Below, in pieces: positions 1 to 5,892 of a stretch of DNA of 16,979 nt. The position numbers and the translations under genes were made by a program. The first letter of the stretch is position 1; the number at the start of each line of letters is the position of its first letter. This stretch comes from UPXZ01 sp035402725. GTDB taxonomy: Bacteria; Bacteroidota; Bacteroidia; Bacteroidales; Paludibacteraceae. The stretch lies in contig DAONDU010000041.1 of assembly GCA_035402725.1 (NCBI GenBank), positions 1 to 16,979 on the forward strand, written 5' to 3'. The notes beneath the pieces are model-generated. The model was not told the origin of the DNA. It made no database searches and saw only the letters and a list, made by a program, of their open reading frames with translations.

Positions 1-482
1 AAATGGTTTTTCATTTTCTCGGTGGTGTTGTAATGCGGCTGCAGGCCCAGCATCTCGGGCGGAGGAAGTTGCGCCACGGTCTCCATCTCGGGATGAACGA
101 TGTTGTACCGCCCGTTGAAGAGCGATGGCTTTCCGAAAATAACGTATTCCACTCCGGTCTTGTATTTCTCCGTCACATACCGGATGCCCTTGAACCAAAC
201 CAGCTCAATGGCTTGTTCACCATCTGTAAACATCGCCGATAGCCGTTGTGTTCGGCCTTCACCAATTTTTTCGAACCGCAGGATTTTTCCCTTCACCTGT
301 ATGAATGGCATTTCTTCACTGATTTCACTCAGTTTATAAAACCGGCTACGGTCCACATACCTGTAGGGGTAATGTCTCAGCAAATCTTCCACCGTGAAGA
401 TGCCAAGTTCCTTGTTGAGTACTTCGGCTTTTTTAGGTCCGACACCCGGTAAAAATTTTATGTCCTGATTAAGAAAATCCAT
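1..482 (-). CDS. recG: RecG ATP-dependent DNA helicase, N-terminal part (runs off left edge)
   Basis: RecG is a branch-migrating helicase that remodels stalled forks and Holliday junctions. Translating the minus strand from the ATG at 482-480 gives about 160 codons open to the window edge, beginning MDFLNQDIKFLPGVGPKKAE. The LPGVGPKKA helix-hairpin-helix-like start, the following DLLRHYPYRYVDR stretch and the OB-fold wedge segment (VKGKILRFEKIGEG, then YVIFGKPSLFNGRYNIVHPE) are characteristic of the RecG N-terminal domain. The helicase motor motifs lie outside the window. The start codon lies 14 nt after the stop of the upstream acyltransferase, so the gene is probably the third member of the ispD transcript. 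The family call is confident; the completeness of the gene cannot be judged. Confidence 0.93.
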   Translation of the reverse strand, partial: MDFLNQDIKFLPGVGPKKAEVLNKELGIFTVEDLLRHYPYRYVDRSRFYKLSEISEEMPFIQVKGKILRFEKIGEGRTQRLSAMFTDGEQAIELVWFKGIRYVTEKYKTGVEYVIFGKPSLFNGRYNIVHPEMETVAQLPPPEMLGLQPHYNTTEKMKNH

Positions 483-496
483 GTCCGGTTACACGT

Positions 497-1555
497 TTAT
501 CCCGATATGTACTTACCAAACGGAATCTTGCGTAAAATAAAAATCACAGTCATCGACGTGAGGAGTGTTAGCACAACCAGCGCGGGGAGTGAAATGAGCG
601 GATTGGCCATAGTCCAGAATATGCCGTTCTGAAAGAAAATGCCGATAACCAGTATATGAACCAGATAAATGCCAAAACTGTAGTCACTCACCGTTTTTTG
701 CATCCGGAGTACGATGCTGTTTCTGATGCTGGTGTTTTTCAGGCTCAGAAAGATGGCTGCCGACTGGACGATGGTGTTCAGATTTAAATAACCGTAAACG
801 GTGGTGTCCAGCCTTCCGGCTTTGGTACTTTCATAAAAGGCAAAAAATGTGGAAACAGCAATAGTACCGATAAAAACCAGCAATGCAGTGAGGCGGATGT
901 TGCGCGATACAATGGTGTATTTGCTGATGTAATAACCCAGTACCAGATAGCCGGAATATAGAAAATAACCGAAGAATTTACTCAGATAATCACCCGACCA
1001 GCCGTACATGTTCAGCGAAAAATTGCTGCTCACACCACACAGCAACACCCAGGCGGCAAGCAGAAACAACAAACTCCAGCTGCTGAGTTTTCTGACAAAC
1101 GCACCCAGGAAGGGAACAGCCAGGTAAATAAACAATATCATGTACACATACCAGAAATGTTTCGAGATACCTTCGGTGAGGAACAAATCGACACCCCAAC
1201 TGATGATACTTCCGAAATCGTGAGGCTGAATGGACGGAGAAAGCGTAAACCACCTGAAAATCCAGTAAACCACCATCCAGAACAAGAGCGGAACAAGCAC
1301 ACGTGTCACGCGTTTTTTGTAAAATTCGCCCAGTTTATATTCCCGGTTGAGCATAGTTGCACCGCTTATCATCAAAAAAACCGGTACAGCAAAACGGATG
1401 GTGCTGTTCACTATGTTACCAATCCACCAGTAAAGCATATTGCCTCCAAACGACATTTTTACCACCGGTGAAGATATGTGAATCATTAGCACACCGATAA
1501 TTGCCAGTGCACGCAGGCTGTCGAGCCACTCTATATTGTTTTCACGTTTAGCCAT
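497..1555 (-). CDS. Acyltransferase family 3 membrane protein (O-acetyltransferase-like)
   Basis: This 352-residue protein looks like a multi-pass inner-membrane acyltransferase of the acyltransferase-3 family (WecH/OatA type), which moves acyl, usually acetyl, groups onto sugars of envelope polysaccharides or glycolipids. The N-terminal signature is clear: SLRALAIIGVLMIH (residues 13-26) carries the conserved Arg and candidate catalytic His26, and RFAVPVFLMISGA (residues 54-66) matches the second conserved helix. About ten hydrophobic segments follow. There is no C-terminal SGNH extension, so it is the short, membrane-only type. Its ATG shares one base with the ispD stop (TAATG), which suggests translational coupling, and recG starts 14 nt after its end. 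The acceptor cannot be read from the sequence. Its place between ispD and recG looks like an accessory insertion in a housekeeping operon. Confidence 0.88.
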   Translation of the reverse strand: MAKRENNIEWLDSLRALAIIGVLMIHISSPVVKMSFGGNMLYWWIGNIVNSTIRFAVPVFLMISGATMLNREYKLGEFYKKRVTRVLVPLLFWMVVYWIFRWFTLSPSIQPHDFGSIISWGVDLFLTEGISKHFWYVYMILFIYLAVPFLGAFVRKLSSWSLLFLLAAWVLLCGVSSNFSLNMYGWSGDYLSKFFGYFLYSGYLVLGYYISKYTIVSRNIRLTALLVFIGTIAVSTFFAFYESTKAGRLDTTVYGYLNLNTIVQSAAIFLSLKNTSIRNSIVLRMQKTVSDYSFGIYLVHILVIGIFFQNGIFWTMANPLISLPALVVLTLLTSMTVIFILRKIPFGKYISG

Positions 1556-2238
1556 TAGTCATTTTTATCTCCCGAAAGGAGAAATTCTGCAAGTTTCAGG
1601 TCAAAGGTGGTGGTGATTTTTATGTTTTCGCGGTTTCCTTCCACCAGGTTTATTTTATATCCGGCTGCTTCTGCCACGGATGCATCATCGGTGAATTGTT
1701 CGCTGTAGGGCTGCTGATAACTTTTCAGAATGATGTCTGAGCGGAAAACCTGAGGTGTTTGCACCAACCGGAAATTCTTGCGGTCCACAGTTCTGCTGCC
1801 GCTCCAGTCCACCTGGCGTATGCTGTCCACCAAATCGACAACCGGAATAGCAGCGCCGGATTTTTCAGCTTCGTCGAAGCAGCGTTGTATAGTACCGGCG
1901 TCAATAAACGGACGAACACCGTCGTGGATGGCAATCAGAGCATCTTCAGTGATGATATTGAGCGCGTTTTTTACAGAAAAGAAGCGGGCGATTCCTCCCG
2001 GAACGACTGTATGGGGTATGTTGAAGTTATAAGTCATACAGAGTTCATTCCATACATCAAACTGAGTGGAAGGTAGCACCAGAATGAGCCTGATGCCATC
2101 TGAATATCGGTAAAATCTTTCCAGGGTGTGCATCAGTACCGGTTTATCCCCCAGGGGGATAAATTGTTTAGGAACAGATGCTTTCATCCGCTCGCCTTTG
2201 CCTCCGGCTACAATAATTGCCACTTTTTGCTGTTTCAT
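1555..2238 (-). CDS. ispD: 2-C-methyl-D-erythritol 4-phosphate cytidylyltransferase
   Basis: IspD joins CTP to 2-C-methyl-D-erythritol 4-phosphate, the third step of the non-mevalonate (MEP) isoprenoid pathway in the cytoplasm. The 227-residue product has the nucleotide-binding loop AGGKGERM (residues 11-18), the PKQF motif with the catalytic-type Lys24, the VPGGIARFFSV region equivalent to the family GGxxRxxSV motif, IHDGVRPF, DDASVAEAAG near the substrate pocket and the closing EGNRENIKIT motif. The length is normal for the family. The frame is open upstream to 2292, but the start at 2238 is preferred: it puts MKQQKVAIIVAGG directly before the family's conserved N-terminus, and the longer version would include the promoter -7 element. 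The stop overlaps the acyltransferase start by one base. Confidence 0.96.
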   Translation of the reverse strand: MKQQKVAIIVAGGKGERMKASVPKQFIPLGDKPVLMHTLERFYRYSDGIRLILVLPSTQFDVWNELCMTYNFNIPHTVVPGGIARFFSVKNALNIITEDALIAIHDGVRPFIDAGTIQRCFDEAEKSGAAIPVVDLVDSIRQVDWSGSRTVDRKNFRLVQTPQVFRSDIILKSYQQPYSEQFTDDASVAEAAGYKINLVEGNRENIKITTTFDLKLAEFLLSGDKND

Positions 2239-2261
2239 GAATAAAAAAGTAGTAAGAGCAA

Positions 2262-2292
2262 CAAAGATAGTCTTTTTCGGACCAAATAACAA
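2262..2292 (-). promoter_or_regulatory. Bacteroidota-type promoter for ispD-acyltransferase-recG
   Basis: Read on the minus strand, TATCTTTG at 2269-2262 matches the Bacteroidota housekeeping -7 element TAnnTTTG, and TTG at 2292-2290 sits 20 nt upstream in the -33 position. Transcription would begin around 2255, leaving a leader of about 17 nt before the ispD ATG at 2238. This supports the short IspD start. The spacing matches the known consensus, but no start site has been measured. Confidence 0.72.
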
Positions 2293-2344
2293 TGAAATAA
2301 AATGGAAACTGAACAGGCAGGACTGTTTTTATTTGCTAAAAAAC

Positions 2345-2373
2345 TTGTAAATCGTATCAATTTCATACCTTTG
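2345..2373 (+). promoter_or_regulatory. Bacteroidota-type promoter for the SPOR gene and folE
   Basis: TACCTTTG at 2366-2373 fits the TAnnTTTG -7 element, with TTG at 2345-2347 18 nt upstream, slightly shorter than the usual 19-21. The predicted leader to the ATG at 2396 is about 15 nt. It is arranged back to back with the ispD promoter in the 157-base gap between the two genes. Confidence 0.62.
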
Positions 2374-2395
2374 TGCAAATTTTCAGCTTACCTAA

Positions 2396-2869
2396 ATGAA
2401 GAGATTTATTTTAATGAACTGTGTTCTGCTCGCGTTGATGTTTACAGTGACAGCACAAAACGGATCCAACTCAGCAACCCCCGAAATCATCAAATCGATT
2501 GAAAACGGAGACTCGAAAGTGAATGTTCATCAGGACAGCCGTCTGAACGTACTCCTGAATGATCATGTTAATCGTGAAATTAAACCCTCGGGACCATACT
2601 CAGGCCCCGGATATCGTGTTCAGGTTTTTTCGAGCAACGATTTCAAAACGGCAAAATCCGAGTCCGCATCCATCGAACGTCAGCTGCGCAGTACATTCCC
2701 CGAACAGAATGTTTACCGGATTTATGCATCCCCTTTCTGGAAAGTCAGAGTGGGTGATTTCAGATCAATTGAGGAAGCGCGCACATTTCGGGCTGAACTT
2801 ATCAATGCATTTCCCAATCTCAGCAGGGAAGCATACACGGTACGCGAAAGCAAAATAAAAATTGAATAA
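2396..2869 (+). CDS. Secreted SPOR-domain protein
   Basis: The 157-residue product starts with a typical signal peptide (MKRFILMNCVLLALMFTVTA, probable cleavage after Ala20), followed by a polar linker of about 50 residues and a C-terminal SPOR domain (about residues 72-149: GYRVQVFSS opening strand, helix, VYRIYASPFWKVRVGDFRS, helix). SPOR domains bind denuded-glycan regions of peptidoglycan, usually at the division septum, so a periplasmic or envelope location is expected. There is no lipobox Cys. It lies 11 nt upstream of folE on the same strand, a pairing I recall from other Bacteroidales. No enzymatic domain is present. The partner and exact role in division or envelope maintenance are unknown. 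ATG 2396 is favoured over the internal Met7 because it preserves the positively charged start of the signal peptide. Confidence 0.88.
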   Translation: MKRFILMNCVLLALMFTVTAQNGSNSATPEIIKSIENGDSKVNVHQDSRLNVLLNDHVNREIKPSGPYSGPGYRVQVFSSNDFKTAKSESASIERQLRSTFPEQNVYRIYASPFWKVRVGDFRSIEEARTFRAELINAFPNLSREAYTVRESKIKIE

Positions 2870-2880
2870 AAGAAACTCCA

Positions 2881-3474
2881 ATGGATTTGTACGCCAATAA
2901 CATGATAGAATTTGATGCGGAAAAGACTAAACGTCTGGCCGAGAATTACCGTGAAGCCCTTGCTGTTCTGGGTGAAAATCCCGAACGCGAAGGCCTGCTG
3001 AAAACTCCCGAACGGGTTGCCAAAGCCATGCAGTTCTTTATGCAGGGCTATGAACAGGATCCCGAAAAAATACTCAGCTCGGCTGTCTTCACGGAGAATT
3101 ACCGTCAGATGGTCATTGTTAAGGACATCGATTTCTACTCTCTTTGCGAACATCATTTACTGCCTTTCTTCGGCAAAGCACATATCGCCTACATACCCAA
3201 CAAAAAGATTACCGGTCTCAGCAAAATAGCCCGTGTAGTGGAAGTGTACGCCCGCAGACTGCAGGTACAGGAACGGCTTACTACCCAGATCAAGGAATGT
3301 ATTCAGAAAACACTGAATCCATTGGGTGTAATGGTTATTATTGAGGCACAGCATCTTTGCATGCAAATGCGCGGTGTTCAGAAACAGCACTCCATTACCA
3401 CGACTTCAGATTTTACAGGTGTATTCGAACAGGCAAAAACCCGCGAGGAATTCATGAATCTGATAAAGAGCTAA
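2881..3474 (+). CDS. folE: GTP cyclohydrolase I
   Basis: FolE converts GTP to 7,8-dihydroneopterin triphosphate, the entry step to folate and other pterins; the enzyme is a cytoplasmic homodecamer. The 197-residue protein shows the core motifs in order: GLLKTPERVAKA (38-49), the zinc site Cys89 in SLCEHHLLPF with the adjacent His91-His92, KKITGLSKIARVVEVYARR, RLTTQI, and the second zinc ligand Cys160 within EAQHLCMQMRGVQK. These residues are intact, so the enzyme should be active and of the zinc-dependent IA type. Translation could begin at 2881 or at Met8 (2902); neither has a strong Shine-Dalgarno sequence, which is normal in Bacteroidota. It follows the SPOR gene by 11 nt. Its stop codon overlaps the stop of the convergent GT-C-like gene by 4 nt. 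Confidence 0.96.
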   Translation: MDLYANNMIEFDAEKTKRLAENYREALAVLGENPEREGLLKTPERVAKAMQFFMQGYEQDPEKILSSAVFTENYRQMVIVKDIDFYSLCEHHLLPFFGKAHIAYIPNKKITGLSKIARVVEVYARRLQVQERLTTQIKECIQKTLNPLGVMVIIEAQHLCMQMRGVQKQHSITTTSDFTGVFEQAKTREEFMNLIKS

Positions 3475-4640
3475 ATGTTTGATGTCCTGTTATCGTCCGA
3501 AAGGCTTATGCCCGACAGATAACCAATGCAGTAAGGCAATATCAAACTGAAATAAGAAACATCATAGGTGGAATCTGAAAAAAAACTTCCGTTGATGCCG
3601 CGGGTAAGGATCAGAGAGACTTGCGACAATGCCATGAAGATGAAAATAAACAGCGATGCGGTATTGAAAAATCTGTGAAGCCCTTTCCACCTGAACGAAA
3701 ACGCTATTCCAAGAATTATCATCCCAATAAGCACGTATGTGTTGCCCACTCCCGACTGACTCATAAACGGATTGCGGCTGAAGAATATCCATGTTTCAGT
3801 ATTCCAGAGAATAAAGGGTAGAAAACTTGCCAAAATTATCAGCAATATACCCGATAAGAATATTGTCTTTTCTTTCAACTTTAGTTGGATGAAGGGTTTG
3901 AAGAAATACAGTGCCAGCGGCAGTATGGCCGATAAACGTGTGGAAGCAATAAGCCCACAGATCAGAATAGCAATGACTAAATTTTTCGAAAGGCTTTTCC
4001 CTGACCGGTTGAACCATATAATAGCTGTGAACACAAGCAGCGCGTTGCTCAACGCATCGCTCCGAACCATTACTTCCCACCAGTAAGCAGGCGATATGCT
4101 GAGAAGCAGGAGGAAAAACAAACTTTTATACCACGAGCGGAAATAATAACGGACGATAAAAGCGGTCAGCAGAATAAAAAATATCAGCCCAAGACCAACA
4201 TCTCCCATCAGATAAAACGGTAAATTTACGACATACCAAACCGGAAAAGGGGAGGGGTAATTCGTCTCGCATACGTGTGTATGTGCCGCATAGGGGTAGT
4301 TTCCCTGAAACAGATTGTCAAGAAAAAAAGTAACTGCCGACCACCTGTCAACATTAACGCTGTACCGGTCAACCTTTATCAGAAAAACGATAATCCCTCC
4401 AATAATCAGGGACAAGAGAAGGAAAAATCCTGCCTTTGACAACTGCTCCTTCTTTTTACTTCCAGGTAGCGAAAACAGATACACGATTGCAAGTACAACG
4501 ATACAGAAAATACCCAATACCGAGTAAGCATTGATGTCGGTTCGGGGTACATATTTCAGGATAAACAGCGCGTTGACAAAAAGAAAAAGCAACAGTTCAA
4601 CCGCATAAATGAATGCCTTTTTTTGAGGGATAGATGTCAT
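3471..4640 (-). CDS. Polytopic GT-C-like membrane glycosyltransferase (family unassigned)
   Basis: This protein of 389 residues is almost entirely membrane-embedded, with roughly ten hydrophobic segments. It resembles GT-C glycosyltransferases, which use polyprenyl-phosphate sugars as donors on the periplasmic face. An acidic loop after about the third helix (KVDRYSVNVDRW, Asp91 and Asp98) precedes FFLDNLFQGNYPYAAHTH; in GT-C enzymes the catalytic Asp lies in such an early outer loop, so these are candidates only. A later VRSDALSNALLVF segment also recalls this class. The frame is open up to 4865, but the ATG at 4640 is preferred: it makes an ATGA overlap with the stop of the upstream small membrane gene, and the extra 75 codons lie opposite that gene without membrane character. 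Last gene of the porZ cluster. Acceptor and sugar are unknown; a flippase or polymerase is an alternative. Confidence 0.68.
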   Translation of the reverse strand: MTSIPQKKAFIYAVELLLFLFVNALFILKYVPRTDINAYSVLGIFCIVVLAIVYLFSLPGSKKKEQLSKAGFFLLLSLIIGGIIVFLIKVDRYSVNVDRWSAVTFFLDNLFQGNYPYAAHTHVCETNYPSPFPVWYVVNLPFYLMGDVGLGLIFFILLTAFIVRYYFRSWYKSLFFLLLLSISPAYWWEVMVRSDALSNALLVFTAIIWFNRSGKSLSKNLVIAILICGLIASTRLSAILPLALYFFKPFIQLKLKEKTIFLSGILLIILASFLPFILWNTETWIFFSRNPFMSQSGVGNTYVLIGMIILGIAFSFRWKGLHRFFNTASLFIFIFMALSQVSLILTRGINGSFFSDSTYDVSYFSLILPYCIGYLSGISLSDDNRTSNI

Positions 4641-4963
4641 GATATGATCAGGTAGATGGAAATGATACCCAGCGCCAATCCAATATATTGTTTTAATTGT
4701 ACTGTTTCGTTGAAAAAAAATATGCCGCATCCGAAAACAAGTGTCATAATTATTATGGCAGTGCTTGCCGAATAGCGGCTCAATGGAAAAAACTTCAGGG
4801 CAAACGACTGCATGACAAATGCCGACGCGTATGAGAATAAACTCAGTAAGATGAAATAACACCATTTCGACCCGCCAACTGCTTCCTGCGAGGAGTATTT
4901 GATCAGAACCTGTGCTGCCACAGCAAACAGAATGCTTAATCCTACAAGCAGAAATTTTCCCAT
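4637..4963 (-). CDS. Small four-helix membrane protein, SMR/EamA type (ArnE-like flippase subunit candidate)
   Basis: At 108 residues with four predicted transmembrane helices (about residues 3-21, 34-53, 62-82 and 88-107), this is the size and shape of small multidrug resistance proteins and of ArnE/ArnF, the subunits proposed to flip undecaprenyl-phosphate-aminoarabinose. Visible family-like features are the LFAVAAQVLIKYSS first helix, the SRYSASTAIIIMTLVFG third helix and FFFNETVQLKQYIGLALGIISIYLI, where the FNE...IGLALI pattern is typical of the last two helices of EamA/SMR proteins. Context favours moving a lipid-linked sugar over drug efflux, because an ArnC/GtrB-like glycosyltransferase ends 1 nt upstream and a GT-C-like gene overlaps its stop by 4 nt. 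Only one such subunit is present, so it would have to act as a homodimer. The substrate is inferred, not seen. Confidence 0.75.
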   Translation of the reverse strand: MGKFLLVGLSILFAVAAQVLIKYSSQEAVGGSKWCYFILLSLFSYASAFVMQSFALKFFPLSRYSASTAIIIMTLVFGCGIFFFNETVQLKQYIGLALGIISIYLIIS

Positions 4964-4964
4964 T

Positions 4965-5879
4965 TTATTCGATGTTTATCGTTTTGTCAACAATGTAAAT
5001 GGGTCTTGCCTTTTGTTCATCAAACAAAAAACCGACATATTCACCGATGATGCCGAGCAGAAAAAACTGGATGCTGAACATCAGGCCGAGAAAAACCACG
5101 ATGGTGGTGTATCCCGAAACCGGTTTTTCAATGATTTTCATGATAATGCTGTAAACGGCAAGTAACAGACTGAACGCACCTGATAAAAGTCCGATGTATA
5201 TTCCAGCTTGTAATGGTTTTTTCGACAGGGTGGCAATAGCTGTAACCGATAACGAAAGCAGTTTGGAGATGGAATATTTGCTTTTACCCAGTTCCCTGTG
5301 TGGCGATTTGAATTCAATGGTTGTTCTTCTGAAACCGATAATCTGAATTATTCCGCGCAGGAACCGAACCCGTTCACGGTAATCCTGACGGAGTATGTCG
5401 GCCACACGTTTTGAAATCAGGAAAAAATCCGACGCATTGGGTTCAATTTTATAGGGTGTTAATTTGTTAAGTGTATGATAAAACAGGTTGGAAAAGCTGA
5501 ATTTTTTCGTATCATTCCTGGCCATATTGATCACTTCAAATTCTCCGTTGTTGTATCGTTCGGTCATTTCCCGAATCAACGAGGGCGGATGCTGCAGGTC
5601 ACTGTCCATGCAGATAACAGCATCGCCGGTAGCATAATCAATGCCTGCAATCATGGCTGCTTCATGTCCGAAATTTCTCGATAGTCGGATTGATTTCACC
5701 CGGTTATCTTTTCCTGCATATTCATCAATCAGCTGCTGGGAGTTGTCCGTACTGCCATCGTTGACGAAAATTAATTCATATTCTGAATAATCCTTTTCAA
5801 GTGTACCGGCTATCTCCCGGATGAAAACAGGCAGTACCTGTTCTTCATTGTAGACGGATATAACGACGGATAGCTTCAT
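4965..5879 (-). CDS. Polyprenyl-phosphate glycosyltransferase, GT2 family (ArnC/GtrB/DPM1-like)
   Basis: The 304-residue protein should transfer a sugar from a nucleotide-sugar to undecaprenyl phosphate on the inner face of the cytoplasmic membrane. The GT-A fold motifs are complete: VVISVYNEEQVLP (5-17), FVNDGSTDNS (38-47), LSRNFGHEAAMIAGIDYATGD, the DxD metal site at Asp92-Asp94 in CMDSDLQHPP, and HRELGKSKYSISKL before the membrane part. Two transmembrane helices follow in the last 80 residues, as in GtrB and ArnC, ending with the family's GEYVGFLFDEQKARPIYIV tail. It begins 13 nt after porZ and ends 1 nt before the ArnE-like gene, so the genes are almost certainly cotranscribed. Which sugar is used cannot be told from the sequence. 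Confidence 0.92.
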   Translation of the reverse strand: MKLSVVISVYNEEQVLPVFIREIAGTLEKDYSEYELIFVNDGSTDNSQQLIDEYAGKDNRVKSIRLSRNFGHEAAMIAGIDYATGDAVICMDSDLQHPPSLIREMTERYNNGEFEVINMARNDTKKFSFSNLFYHTLNKLTPYKIEPNASDFFLISKRVADILRQDYRERVRFLRGIIQIIGFRRTTIEFKSPHRELGKSKYSISKLLSLSVTAIATLSKKPLQAGIYIGLLSGAFSLLLAVYSIIMKIIEKPVSGYTTIVVFLGLMFSIQFFLLGIIGEYVGFLFDEQKARPIYIVDKTINIE

Positions 5880-5892
5880 GGCGCTTTTAATC

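Noticed and set aside
1555..2292. Longer IspD starting at 2292
   Set aside because: The extra 18 codons precede the conserved N-terminus and contain the predicted -7 promoter element.
3471..4865. 464-residue version of the GT-C-like protein starting at 4865
   Set aside because: The added N-terminal 75 codons lie across the ArnE-like gene in another frame, lack membrane character and would nearly bury that gene; the ATGA overlap at 4640 is a typical start.
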